Of a stretch of 64,000 nt of DNA, positions 12,001 through 26,500 are shown one piece after another. Each line of letters begins with the position of its first letter. Within the stretch, counting starts at the first letter, position 1. The notes beneath the pieces were generated by a model. That model worked only from the letters and a program-made list of their open reading frames with translations. It was not told where the DNA came from and searched no databases. Where the stretch lies: the NCBI GenBank assembly GCA_031213475.1, contig JARUPZ010000026.1:7378200-7442199 (forward strand), written 5' to 3'. This DNA is from Nereocystis luetkeana (taxonomy: Eukaryota; Sar; Phaeophyceae; Laminariales; Laminariaceae). Made by a program: the position numbers and the translations under genes.

Positions 12001-15000
12001 TCGCTCCGCCAAGCCACCTCTAGTCTATGGCGGCTGGAAATTCCCGACCACAACATCGCCGCTGAAACACCCACCGAATATTACCTTTGAAAAATTCAAC
12101 CACGGGACCTCTTTAAAGCCCAATAATCAACGTCACCGCACGGGGTGTTTTTTTTTTTTTGTCTTCAGATCTCACCTGCCTTCGTGAAGAGAGACGGTTC
12201 GGGCCGCAACCTGCTGGAGCTGTTCCATGTGTGCCCTCTCCTGTTTCGGGAAAAAATGGAGGCCTCCTGCAGACCGAGCCTAGGCGGCCCGCCCAACACT
12301 CGCCGCTCGGTGTACCGGTACGTCTTCTGTTGCCCCGGCGAGGCTCAGGCCCTGGTGAGTGTCTACCGCGGCTTGTGGCGGGAGTGTGCCTTCGAGCGTC
12401 AACTGCATGACAGGGAGTCAACTCCCAATTTTCCCACCCGCTTTGTACGATTTCTCGTGAGGTTTGTTTCCTGTACCTCTTATTTCCTACAGTAAGGCTG
12501 GTGTTCCATCTGTGTTTACGAAAAGGTGTGCAGACAAGGCAATGCACATGTCGAGGCAGTTATCACTTGTGTCACGAAACCGACAAGAACGCGTGAGAGC
12601 TTGAAGGCTGCACAGAATTTGGGTAGTCCCACGTCTACAGAGTTGCGCTGGAGCGGCTATGACACAATTGCGCGGGCTCAATACTGAGCCCCCCCCACCC
12701 CCCTACCGCGGTAAGTAGTGGTGTGCGGGTCGTTTGTCTCCCGTTGTTGTGTGTGCTCGGTTGGTTGTAGGAGCGCACGGTGCGCATGTTTGAGACTTAA
12801 TGTTTACGTAAGAGAAGCTGTCGATATTCCACGAACAACGTGCCCTTGCTGGCCGCGGGACACCCACCCTCTATCTACCCGGGCCCCTTCCTGGCTGGGT
12901 ATTGCTTATCGTCTGCGTTGCTTACCGGCGGTGCCAAGTTCGGCAAACCAGAATCCCGGTACTTGATGGAAAACGGCCTCCGCCCCCGCTCCTCATGCAG
13001 CCGACATGTTTCCACCCTGTTCCGTCAATTGGTACGTTCAAGCTCTGCGTTTCAGACGCACCTGCTGGCGTCTGTAAACGTAAAGACGTCGAAGGACACC
13101 TGTGATGTCTTTGCTTGTAAGAGCTTCGGGGTGAGCTCAGCGTCACCCCCCCCCCCCCCCCCCTCCTCCTGTGCTGTCTCCGGCTGCCCTGTCGCAATCT
13201 ATATTCGTTTGGGGCTGTTATTGTTGCACGAGTTACAGGTTCAAGCCATCACCGGAGTCTGCGTCGTCAATATGCGCGCGCAGGCGAAGGGGAAGGTGAA
13301 CGTCATGAGCGATCCATGTCATTGTTGTGCGGTCGGGACGAGGCCCCTTTATTCGTATTACTGCATTGCGGTAGAGAGGGTGTTCCGCGGCCATGCCACC
13401 ACAGGCAGCGCGGTAGACGGGTTGCTGTTAGGCGCTACCTCGCGATAGAGAGGGTGCTTTAGTGCGATGTCACTACGGTGCGGTAAAGAAGGGGCTGTTG
13501 TGCGGTGCTTCTACTCTGCCGTAGAGAGGGTACTATTGTTCGATTCCACTACAGTGCGGTAAAAGGGGGGCTCTCGGGCCCAACGCTGGCTTCGATCGGG
13601 GTATGTACGTGCACCAAAGTAATATAGTGTAAGGTTCCTTCTAGGACTGCAGTCCCGTTTTGGGGGCAAACGACTTGGAACTTGGCTGAACTGTCCCCAA
13701 AACGAGACTGCAGTCCTATAATGATCGATCTACACCTCCACCCAACCACTGGCCTCGAGCGTCATGAAAGCGCAAACCAGGGAGAAAGTATGGCCTGCGT
13801 ACAGTAGGTATCTACACACGATGGCCTGAAAAGCACGTAGCGACCCTTGGAGCGACATACTAGAGCAAATCACACACTGGAAAAACCCGTATGAGTCCGA
13901 AGCATTTTGGGATGAAACGTGCCACCATCTAACGTGGGTGGGTGTTCCTAGCCGACCATAATTTCGCGACGCGGTAGGTACAACCTAAAATTCCGGAACC
14001 GTACATGGCTGCAGTAGAACAAGTGTCGCGCTAACCGACAGAGTTGTTTAGTTGAGGATTTGAACCGGACACATGCCACGAAAGAGTTACTTACTTGCTC
14101 GTTAGAAAACGGGGCTCCTTATCGCCCGAAATCGTCGAAATTCCATTGATTTATTCTTTTTATTTCAAAAGAATATGTTTTTTGCATACGTACCTCGGCC
14201 CATTCGGGACTACTCATCAACCATTATTGTGCCTTGATTGTTTTTTATAGGGTCAGTTTTTTTTAGGGTGGTGTGAGAGCTCCACAAGCGGTCAGCCTCC
14301 AGAACCAAGATCGGGTGCACCTCTACTGTTTTGTAGCTTGCGTCGCCGCCAGGAACATAGTGGCCAAAAGCGATGCCTCGCATACCGTGGGTTGAGTCGA
14401 GGGGGGTGTGGCGCTACTCAATCGAGAAAACCTCAGAAACATCAGAACTACTGCCCGCACCGTGTAGCACCGCGTCTAGTCTAGCATCCGCCGCGTGCTG
14501 TGATAGGAGCGACAATTGTCGGCCAATCCTGAATTTGGATGACGGGACCTCCCTCAACGAAAGTACCACCCGAAAAACACCGTTTGTTTTTCTCAAATGT
14601 GTGTTGGCATATCCCTAGGCTTCGGGCTCCGCCATCGAGTGTTTGTCCTTTCGTTATCTCTTGGAACTCCCGCGTTTTTTGTTGTAGGGCAAAGTAGAAA
14701 CTTCCTCGCGTGAGACACCCCTCAGAACGAATGTACCCGTACCGTGTAGCACGCGTCCCGGCAAAAGGTACTTCGCTTGTCGTTTCTGGGGTCTCCACGT
14801 GATGCGGAGGAGCAACCACATAGTGCGGTCCACCCGTTCATCTCTGACAAACAGAACCCACACACACAATTTTCACGGCTGCTTCGACCTCACTGTGCTA
14901 CCAATACTATCCGCCCGGAAACACACAGGAGGCCAGGTTCATACGAGCACGTGATCCACTGCGGCACCCCCGCCGTCTCCCCCACCCCCCCCCCCCCATC

Positions 15001-18000
15001 AACGCATGGAAGCTGTCGTCCATATGCAAGAAAATACACCTCAAAAGCGGTTCTTAGTGGTATGCAGCTCACCCTTCATGCGACTCGCCGGACACCTCAC
15101 GTTTCGCTTCGCAAAGCTTGGTGCAAGCAATGTCTGCCTGATTGGTGAAAACCCGATATGCTCCGTCCCGGCATTGTAGGGATGCGAGGGTCTATGGTCA
15201 TACGACTACGGCCATGCATGAGATCGAGTACATCTCCCCTATCGAGTACACCCCCCCCCCCCCCTGCCCCCCTTCCGCCGTGCTCCCGCTATCCACGTGT
15301 ATGAACGGCTGACTACGAGGCAGGGCGTTACCCAGCGGGCGTACAACGCATTCGCCGTGCGAGTTCAGAGCCCTAACACACTCAGCACCGGCGAAGGGGG
15401 CAGCGCAAGGAGTGGTGGCATCAGAGCAGCGGGACGCACGCTCGTTCCCGCCGGGCGAACGACGGACGGCATGCTGTGCATCGAAATTCGAATAAAGCTG
15501 CAACCGGACGGCGCCATGAGCGGTCTTCTCGAGAAGCTCGCAACAGTGAGGCGGGGGGGGGGTGTGGCAGTTTTGCGGGAGAATGGGTTTTCCCGTGACT
15601 TTGCTTGTTCTTGCTATGCCTGTTGCAGGAGATGGTAAGACGACATTCTGTAACGAGTTACTCTCGACAGATGTTTGGCTTGATCCACCCGCGCGTGTGT
15701 ACGAGTGTGAGTTCGTCGGGAAGGCATCAGGCCACGGCGCGCTGGTTCGCATGAGCAGGGCGGTAAAAGCGGTGCAGTCGGCGATAGCGTGCGCCGGGAA
15801 CTTGTCTGAAGATACCTCGGAGTCAGTGGTTACCTTTTTCCGCGGAAGTAGCGATCAGCACCGACAGGAACCGTTTGTAGTCAGGATTTTTATACGCCGG
15901 TAGCATCCATAGCGAGCAACGCGCTCACACCCGCCCGCCTAAACCAAAATTCCCACACATGAACGCACCCACCCAACCATCAAACCCTCTGTCTTCCAGC
16001 TCAACTACGCCGGTAGCCCGGACCCCCGCCCGCGCACAGTGTGGATGTAAACCAAGCATTGTGCAGAGTTGATGCAAAAGGTAGCGCACGATTGGGCTTA
16101 GCGAATTGACATGCTTACGACACATCTGGGGGTTCGTAGCGTCGACCAGTGTCTCCAATGGGGTTTGACTTGTGCCCACGTTGTGCAAGGGGGCGGCTGT
16201 GTCGGCACGGTTGTGCTGTTCCGTCCCGCATGCCGCTTGCAGTCAGAGACCATGCAGGATCGCGTTCGTGTCGTGTATCTCCATCCATCATAGAACTCTC
16301 CGCGCTTAGTAGACATATCCTACATTTGACACGGTGGACGGCTTGGTTTCGTCTGGCGTCGCACACAGGACAAAGACAACCCGGCGGTGCAGCTGCAAGG
16401 CCCGTTCATGACCCAAAGGCTGATCCCGCCCCCGGCCCACCGCAACGTCGTCATGATCGCCGCCGGCACTGGCGTTAACCCAAGTGCGTCCCCTCGCACA
16501 CTCCAAAGCACAAGCATCCAACTTTACGTGAAAACACTACAGTAGGGCTAGCCTTGAGTGTGATAAGTTGGCTTCTCGTTTAGGGGCAACCGCTGTAGAT
16601 AGGGCCAACGCAGTTTCATCACGAACATCTCAATGTTTGCTTGGTACACTCCGCGGTTGGCACGATTTTCGGGGGGGGGGGGGGGGGGGGAGGGGGGGGA
16701 CATCCATACCTTGCGTTGGTGCGGAAGCGCAATTTTCTACTAGGTGGGTGGTGGCATCAGGTAATCGCACCGATCGAGTGTTGAATAGCGTCTTTACCAA
16801 CACCCCTCAGGCTAGGCAACCGTCGATAATGTGTCTCAAATGTTGATACAAGGCGGTCGGTGCCATTTCTCCCTCGGCTAGATTTCTGTCCCTCGTGTCC
16901 TTTGCTGTCAAGTAAGTACACCTTCGACGACCGTGGACACGGCTGTGCCTACGGTACAGAACGGCCCGCAGTTTTTTTCACTCTTACCTAGCCTTGCTCC
17001 TACCCCCTCATGAAGATGTTCCTTCACCTCGTACTTTCGTTGTCGCCAGACAGCTCTACCTTCACCCCCCCACCCCCGCTCCCCTCCCTTCCCGTCCCAC
17101 TCGCTTACGTTGAATCGTTTGACTTCTGTATGTGCAACGTCGAAACCAATCGGGGGGGTACCAGTGGTGCAGCAAATGCGAGACTACCTCGCCCTCCCCA
17201 GGTCGGTGCTTGTTGGTTTGATGTGGGCCGTAGGGGGCTGTGAACACGTGGGGACAGCAACGTTTAGATCGTTGTTTATACCTTTCGAATACTTCAGGTG
17301 TTTGCGTCTGCTTCTACTGCTCTCTGGCCGTCTTTGTTTATCGACGTTTTTTCTGATCGCACCCCCCGTCCCTAGTTGCCTGGACGCAAGGTTTCCCCTA
17401 CCTGGGCTGACTAACGGCAGGACTCGTTTAAACGAACAAAACGGAGCAGTCGGTGCGCGTTGGTTGGCAGCCCCCCCCCCCCTACCAGACCACAGGGGAC
17501 GGCTCGTCGGAAACCCCGCCCACTATTTCCCCGCGTTTATATGTGCTTCGCGTGCGTGTGTGCCTTGATTCTTCTTCCGTCAGAGACCCCGCGTACAGCT
17601 GGAATTCGCGACTGGTTTTGCTTTGGCAGTGCACGAGCGAGTCCGAACTATACGGCGAAGAGGAGATCACTGCGATGCAGGCGAGAGCTCCATCGACAGG
17701 TTCACGCCTGAAGGGGTCCTATGATAGAGGTTCACCCGAGTTTTCCCGAGGCTCCTCACTTGAAGAAGCTCGATGTCTCACCCGAAAACGGACTTCAGCA
17801 AGAATCGAATCGTAAATTGGTGAATAATACCATGGGCCAAGTATGCAAGAACATCCTTTTTCGAAACAAGATTGAGATTCCGACGATTTTGGGTTGAGGA
17901 TCCCCGTCATTCAGAAAACATTTTAGCGGAAATGGGCTACCTCTATCGTAGGACGCGGTCCTGCGTCCTGGAGTTCAAAGCCAAGATTACTTACGAGTAT

Positions 18001-20445
18001 GAGATATATATATATATTTACATTTGGCATGCACGATCAATTTTGTTTCGGAAACATTGTTGCCGGGAGGTTGACCCCCCGGGCCCATCGACACCGCGGA
18101 GTAGGTGCTGTGTCGGCATGTAATATTGCATCGTTTCTGTCAGAGGGTGCCGCGCTACGTTAGAGGCAGAGCACCATCGCTCTCTGGGGCCTCCTTTCCT
18201 AGGAGCTCCACTCCGCATCCACAACAACGTTTCTGACAAAACGCGAGCGATCAACTGGACGAAAACGCCCATGGCTTTACGCGTGTAGGACAAAGAAAAT
18301 GAAAAATAAAAAACTGACGACATTGGGTAGCCCGAGAGCCCGTCCGGCAGAATTAAAGATTGTCAGGAGGAACGCGCCGTCTGCATCGTAGCGCAGGTCA
18401 GAGCACAGAAAGCAACGATAACGCCTACTCCCGCCAGCTGTATGAATAGTAAGGGCGATATACTCCAAGGAAACGATCCATGCGCAAATGAAACTCGATG
18501 TTGATAGTCGCGCCATGTATTTTCCGTGCGCATACCTACGCGGGCGCAGTGCTGAATTACGGGTGTGGGTCTTCCTTCAACAGTAATGTCTCAAGGGCTG
18601 GTTACTACAGTCACCGGGGCAGGGGGGAGCTATCGTTATGGGTTGTGCGCACGACCTGTCAAAAATGGCGACGTTAGCACGATCGTTGCGCTGCTCGCAA
18701 CCTCGGGCAATAGAGGCCTCAGCTCAGCATGATGCCAGTCGAGCGTACCACCTTGCGGTGCGTACGACCCGCGTGGGAGGCGTACATTCTCGTTCCTTGC
18801 CTGAAGCCCCTACCCCATGACGAAACGAAACTTAATCGGAACGGATTGAAAAGAAAACTAACAAACAAACAGTAGAAGCGAAACACACGAGAACGACTCG
18901 ATAAGCGAAAGTAAACGAAAACAACAAAGCCCGACACGAACGTCGAAATAGATGTTCCCAACTGAAGTTACCAAACAAAACGTGTAAATGCAACAAGCAC
19001 ACACAGGATATATCAGCACACAACAGAAACAAAACAAACAGACGAAGCGAAAAAAAGTAAAGATTCTCGAGGCGTTCTACGATAGAGTTATCACATTTCG
19101 CGCGGGGGGGGGATCTGAGCCACAACGGTGTCCTTACCGGGCGCCAGTTGAAGGATGTGAGTGTGTAACTTGTGCTCTATATTGTCGGGCATCATGCGTA
19201 CGTACATGTGCGAGATGCGTGTAACATTCATCTGTCGTGTTCATATGTTAGTCCCCGTTGAGTTCGGCATTGTACCTTGAGGGGACATAGGAATCACAGA
19301 AAGGTTGGGGTGAAGCTCTATCGTAGAACGCCTCCTTTATTCATAGAATACGACTACGGCGCACCTGGTACTTGTCAGCACTACAGCAGTAGACGTCACG
19401 GGCGAAATGCCCTATGTTCGAGAATCGACCCAACACAAACCTCTGACCGACCGTCGGGTGAACCGCAGGCTGAGAGCAACGGCCTTCTGGAAGTAACGGT
19501 CATCATCAGCGGAGACACCCGTAAGCGCAACATTCCCGGGGCTGCGCTTGGCAAGTCTAAGAAGAGCCTCATGGCCGGCTCAAAGAACCGTGTGTGGCCT
19601 GTTGAGGCTTCCGCCAGGAGCTCGTTCAACGCTGATCTGGCCACCGAAAGGCGAGGGCGGGTAACGAGGAGTGCAATGTTCCGTTTTTATGAAACATTAT
19701 CAAAGGCCCTCTGGTACCAGCTAGGTATAAGTTGTTTCCCGTTTCATTCGACGCACCGAATCTAACGGGAGGGAGCGGTGTTCACCGCGTCTTATGTTAT
19801 TTCGTGTTTCTGCTTACGAGGTCGCTCCGTCTCTTGTTGCTGTCTTGTTGGGCTTGACTCCCGCACAGCACGATAATACTGCGGTTTCGTTTTGTAGCAG
19901 TTGAGACGGTTTCAGGGCATTACGTGGTCAATCGAAACTCTAGGTTGCATTGCAGACGGCAGCTGGGTATGCGCAGGTGGCTTCTTCGAGAGGCATGACC
20001 GGTACCGGTGCTCTGCAGTAGAGGATTAATTTGTTCAGGTCTCTTGTAGACTTTATCCGCTCGAAGGCAAATCGGTTAAGTGGCTACGGGTTATTGTTTC
20101 TTGTCCGCGATTTCCGTGGTAGGGCTACGGGGTTATGTTTTTTGTCCGCGCATATGACCCACCATGGGTTCATCTCTCACACGTTCCGTCACCGTTTATT
20201 TTCAGGCCCAATGTTGGGTGAGGGCGCAGAGCCATTCACCCGAGTGACTTAAACTCGGCAGTGAAATGGGGGATAGGAACCCTACAGAGGCACAAGCCTG
20301 CTCGTTCCTGCGGGAGGGGGGAGGGGGGGGCGGCGACGCGGCCGGACGTGCTGTAGTTCCGTCCACTGCTGTTCGTGCTCACGAACTTTAGTAGCAGGCG
20401 TTATCGCGCATGCTTGTACACACGTCTTTCCTTTCCCTCCCCCCC

Positions 20446-20512
<67 letters not shown>

Positions 20513-23500
20513 GTGACTCGACATGTACCAACGCCCCTTTGTTCAACCCTGTAGAAGATACGCGGGAGGGCACCATCGCGTCAGCAGCCACCAAAGCGTT
20601 GAGAGCGGCATCTCCACTAGGCACGACCTGATGCCTTCCACCGTGGAGTCTGGGGGCAATCGAGAGAACACGACGGCCGCGGGTGGACACGACCCGTTTG
20701 GGGGGGGCGGTACACTTCCCCCCAATCAGGTTCGATTTCGACGCTTAAGACGTTCTGTAGTATATTTTTTTTTTGTTTGCGCACACGCGAGGAGATGAGC
20801 CCCTGTGCTGGTAAAATCTGTAAAAAATGCCCGAAGCAAAGCGAGGGGAGCTATGTATTTGCTGCGCTCGATAGACGCCTTTCCGGACCCGCGATGCTAC
20901 CGCAGCGACACAGAAAACTAAGGAGATACCACTTATTAAATAGTGTATCACAAATTAACTAGGACGGGGAGACGGGGGGGGGGGAGGGGCGTACTAATGT
21001 TTTGCTTGCCTTAGTCATTTGACCGTTAACCACGCATCCCTTTCGAGACGGAGCTGGAGGGGGGGGGGCTCCTAAACTCCAGAACTGCCCGATGTTGTTG
21101 GTGCCCCCTTTATGTTTTCCCGCTATAGCGGGGTGTCATCGCCCATTTGCAAGTCTCTTCACGAGAGGCATCGTCATCAGATACATTCCCGTCGCACTCG
21201 TTTTGGGCCTCTGTTACGGGGGACCATATAAAATAGGACCTACGGTACGCACAAAAACCTACCAGGTATATATTTCTCTATTTTTTGCCAACAATATTCG
21301 GTCCTATTTTCTATGGTCCCTCGTATTAGATAGAGGACAGGGCGATTGTTCATGCCCATCTCTGTTCTCGTCGGTTGTTGGTGAGGTCAGCGGGAAGCTC
21401 GAATGAGAAGCCTCAGGTAGGGGCCCCCCTCTGCCGCCCGTGGCAGGCGAGATCGATCACGCGCAGGACCCCCCTTCGACACGCAGAGGTAGCACGCCTC
21501 TTCGAAACGGCTCCAACCATGGCTTTGCTTTCTACAACGGGAGAGTTGGTGAAACACTAGTCCTATTCCGTCTTGTCCCCTTTTGGACATGAAGTGGGCG
21601 AGATTTTCCCACCCAAATATTCCGTTTTAATAGGTAAATCATGAATGGTGCTGTCGGCCCAGTTGACGGGGCTCTCAGAATGAAGGCAGGCGGCCAAGAC
21701 CGCCCTGTCAGTTCATGTGTATTATCGTGCACGTTGAAGAGAAGAAGAACAAGTAGTAGTTCTCGAAGTAGTTGGGGAAGTGGAAGGGGGCTCGGCGCGA
21801 GCCCATACCAACACAAAAAGGGAACCACCTTGGTCAAGTGAAACCAGAACTCAAAGCCAAGTTCCCACACGTATCTCCCAATATTCCCGCAATGCCCCGC
21901 CCGATCTCCGCACCAGATCCAAACCTCCGTACCAAATCTCCGAATAACTATTACTGCTGTCATAAGGATAGTGATGTCATGAGTACATTTTTCACGTTTT
22001 CCGTTGTATGTGCCCCCCTCTTCCCCCCCCCCTCCCCCTTGTCTTGGTTCTGAAAAACCATCCCCTCGGACGATCGTCGTAGGGGGTGTGCTATCGTTTG
22101 CGTGTTGTAGTATGCAATCTTGTGCGTGTCATATACGGTAGGTATGGTAGTCACCGAAGGCATCACGTACTCATTTCCCTGCCAACCGTCTATATACTCC
22201 ACCATCAAGGGTAGAGCGCATCGGACTTTCCTCTAGTGATATCATGTGTCAACAGCCAAGTCTAGGAGCTGAAACGAGCTGTGCATAGTTGAATTCTCAC
22301 CTGACGCCCCCCCCCCCCCCCCCGCTACGGCCATGCATGATATCGAGTACACCCCCATCCTTCCGACGACCCTGTCGGGACCGATATTCCATACAACCCA
22401 ACTAGGGGAGACAGGGCTAAAGTCTTCTCGCGACAGAAAACGTAAAGAAAGTCTAGGAGCTGATACGAGGTGTGTATAGTTGAACCCCCCCCCCCCCACA
22501 CACACACACACAGTACGGCCATGCATGATATGGAGTAACCCCCCCCCCCCCCGCCCCCGTCGATCGAGGGGTGTATGTGGCCAACACTGTCGGGATCTAT
22601 ATTCCATACAACCCAGCGAGGGGAGACAGGGCTGAAGTCTTCTCGCGACATGAAACGTAACGCACGAACCATGGTGGCAAGGGTGGGGGGGGGGGAAGAG
22701 CCCGTTCCATTCAACTCTGGTTCCGACTTACTACCAGACGGTCTAATGGAAGAAAAAGACATGAGCCTTTGCAAAATATGTGTAAATATTATACTCAAGA
22801 TTGGGAACCCACTCGATCGGACGAAATTCCGAGACGGTCGTCTCCAATCCAAATCGGCAGCTCATGTTTGTCAGTTTCACACAGCTGTGTATCCCTGACC
22901 AAAATTGGATTGTCGCGGGCAGCCTAGTATCGCATGCATGAAACACGAGTTGGAATGTACCCGGATAGGTTCCTCCGGCGAGGAGCCTCCGCCGGTCAGA
23001 GAAAATATTCGCCTTGGGAGGCACTATGTGCTATTACTACACCCCTATCTTAACCCCTTGCGAGACCGAAAGCAGACGGAACAAAAAGTGAATATGACAG
23101 CAACCATTGTGGCCACTGCCTCATCGAGGGAAAAAATACACACGTCGGTGTCCGAGTGACAATGGTTGAATGCAAGGAGGAATACAGCACGGGCGCGACA
23201 TGACCTCCAAGCCGTACTGCTCGGTGCTCGCTGCCGCTCGCTTACCGGAACGAAGGAACGATAAGAGAATATAGTATAAAGTGAGTGGGCGAGACAGCAG
23301 AGTGTGGTTCATGTCGAAAGAAGCCTTGGCCGCTCGTGCTGTAGGTGGCTGACGACACCGAATTTGTTTTTTTTCTGTTTGTTGGCGATCTCGGCGGCGT
23401 CCCCAAAACGGGGGTCAATAACCCCTGTCGACGTTTGGAAAATGAACAACACTCACATCGGATCAAACAATGTTGGGTAGCTCCTGAGGATAGGAGCTCG

Positions 23501-26500
23501 TATCAGTGGATCAACACTCACATCGGATCAAACAATGTTGGGTAGCTCCTGAGGATAGGAGCTCGTATCAGTGGATAAACGGTCGGACGCAAAGGTGCAA
23601 ACCCGGGGAAGTAGGAGGCGTTCGATCGGGCTCATCGGCAGGAGTTGCGGATTGCCTCACGGGGGCCAGGGGTGGACGCTTCGTACAAAGGCGCAGGCGC
23701 ATGCGCATGCACTCTCTCCTCCTTTGGTTTGGCGTTGTCTCACGCAGATATAAATATGTAGGTAGGTAGGTAGGCATGTCCGGTCGCGCCGCCTACAGGC
23801 AGCGCTCCGGTTCCGCGCCGGCAGAGCCGGCATCAACGTATGCCTGTCTTTGATATTGTGCTGCTGTTGTAGTGACTGCATAGTGGTTGTCACGCCTAAG
23901 GCAGAGGCTCTCGAAACCTTCGGAGGCGTTTTACAATAGGGGTAGCATGTTCCGGAGAAACTATTAGTGACCGGACCGCGCTCCTTCATCCGATGTCGCT
24001 GGAACACCAATAGTGTTCTGCGGCACTTTCCACGATAGGCCCAAATTATCACAGAGACCCATCGAAAAAAAACATTTATTCGCTCACTTTGGTGCTTTGT
24101 GTCTCAAGAACCACTGGATGAATCGAAAATGTTGCCTGTTTCAAACGCGGTGGTTAATGATAAGCTTACCATCGATGCCAGACTTTGTATGCTTCATAAA
24201 TACATTGGGAAGCCTCTTTTCCCCTGTGACTGGGCCTATACATTATTAGGGGTCACCGTGATTGTAAGCTTTAAGAATATTCATCGGATTTCTCTTTTTT
24301 GTTTTCTCACATCAGATTTGGACTAGGCCTCCAGCTTCTCAAGTATGGCGCCTAAAAAGAAAAATATGCTACCCCTAGCGTAGAACGCCTCACCGACTGG
24401 ATACCCACACGACTCCCCCGGGAGTCACCTGGGGGTGGCCATGAAGATGCATCTTGGAAGCCCAGTGGAAACACCACGGGCACTGAGTTCGCACGGAAAT
24501 TCCACGGGACCACCCACGGGAGACCTGCGGGGGTTTCGGTATAGGATACCCACGGACCAACACGATAAACACCTATCAGAAACCAGCAGCAGCGGTTGTT
24601 AAGGGGCTTTCTATTACAGGAGGCGGTAGTGAATAGGACCAGCATAGGTAAAAATGGGCAAATTCAATGGTTTCTGTATGCACCTTAGGTCCTATTTCCT
24701 GTGATCCCCCGGTAATAGTCGGCATACCAGGTGTCGTTTCTCCCCGGTTGTCCTCTTGCTCTTGAAAAAGAGTGTGGAGGGAAAATATGAACGGTTTCAT
24801 AAATCGGAAAGCCTACTGTAACGCAGGGGGGGGGGAAATCGGCAACAATGTGGAAATTTCCTCTTTTTAAGGGAAATAAATTCAGTGAAGCTAAAAAAAA
24901 AAATTCGAAAAAAAGAACTCTACAGTAGTAGGAGTAATATCAAGAAAAACAGTCATCAGGGAAGTCAGGAAATGCGTGAAAAAGAAAAAGAAAAAGTATT
25001 TTGACTTTCAAGGGTCCCCAGCCGATTTGTGGGGTGTCGGGTGTGAGATGAACCTGTCTGCCCGTCGGTAAGGCAGAAACGAACGTCTCCTCGGCCTGCG
25101 CTTCCGTGTGGTGCCGCAGGGGGGTGAGAAGGTTTGTTGGGTCGTGGGGCCCTATATCGATGAATGTTTGAGATCTACTGGTGGAGTCGTCAAGAGGGGT
25201 CGTAATCGAAGCAGCGCGCGTGTTACCCTTAGCACCGCATCTGGGTGAAGGGGTGGGGTGGGCGCGCGTGTTGTGCAGGTACCCTCCCGTAAAGCGAGGT
25301 TGTAGTTGGGCATAGCAAGCGTGGCGCATCTCACGTGTCCGGGTATGTTGGACGGGAGCCTTGGCCTTGATACCCCCCTTGCTAGCCATTCCGAAACCCG
25401 TACAGTGCTTCGTGCATATTTTTCGCGTTCGCAGAGTAGGACACAATCCGTACAGCAAAACAACTCGAGTGGAATCACGGCTGACTTCTTCCTGATTGGA
25501 CTCTGGATTATCAACAAAGATATAGATCCGTGTTGATGATTTAACGCACCGGTTGTTTTTTTCACGTTGGTTGTCATCACTACAGCAGTGTGTGTGTTCT
25601 TCACCTTCAACCGTTCGTTCTAACCGTCGACATCCAGCACAGCCAGTGTCCGTGACGATTCTTTAGTCCTGGAAGAGATACAAGTTATGTGGTCACAAAG
25701 CTACGCCACGGAGATACTACGTTGCCACGTATGCAGTAGGCGCAGCAGTGGGCAATGAAATGCCCACGTCATCATACTAGAATACGACAGGCACGACATA
25801 CACATTCTATGAAATATAGTGTTACTAGAAAAAATAGGGGGGGTGGGGCGGCGGAAAATAAGGCACTAATTCCTGGCTTGGGTCGACATACCAGCGATTA
25901 CCTCACGTCTGCCCGTGCTCGTCACAGGACCTCGTGCTTGCTCGTGCCCGGCGTGGGGATGCTGACCTACGCTCGGTGCTTTGCTTGGAAGTACTGCGTG
26001 CGAGGCCTTCCCTTCCAACCAAACTTGATCTATCCCAGTTCCCGATACGGACATGCCACATTCTCTCTACCAATAAACCCTGCTTTGTCCGTTACTCCGT
26101 TTGCGGAGGCCGTTACCTCGTCTACGGACAAACCTACCCACCTTGGATATTCCGTGTACAGTGGACGCCCGTAGTCAGGAGACAATCTGTCAAGAAAAAC
26201 AGGCTCAGATCGGCACGAAAAAATCAGAAAATTGGGTTAAGAAACACTGCTCAACAGTGGTGCCAACTCTAAATCCTATACAATAGAGTTAGATGAAGCT
26301 CGGAAAAATAATACCAGTAGGGCAATGAGCCCGAACACCACGGGCACACTGCTGTATTATACATATATATAGCAGGTGAGACCGAGGATTTCGTTACGGG
26401 TTTGCTCTTCAAATCGACCTCGATCGAAGGCTGTAGGATGGACTGTTGCGAATGCTATACATGCTTGAGTTTCACCCGACACGTGCTTCGCGGCGGCAGT

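Larger units (their letters stand above)
13296..15323 (+). other. Intron 11 (2028 bp)
   Basis: It carries a family B element (13637-13720), a family D repeat (15009-15262) and C runs near 14990 and 15255. Nothing else recognised. Confidence 0.7.
17681..19468 (+). other. Intron 16 (1788 bp), inferred GC-AG type
   Basis: It contains two family C elements (17713-17957 and 19069-19334) and a short AT repeat near 18006. No other gene-like sequence recognised. Confidence 0.65.

Noticed and set aside
12840-13105. Open plus frames before exon 11
   Set aside because: No reductase motif, and exon 10 joins exon 11 directly in phase 0.
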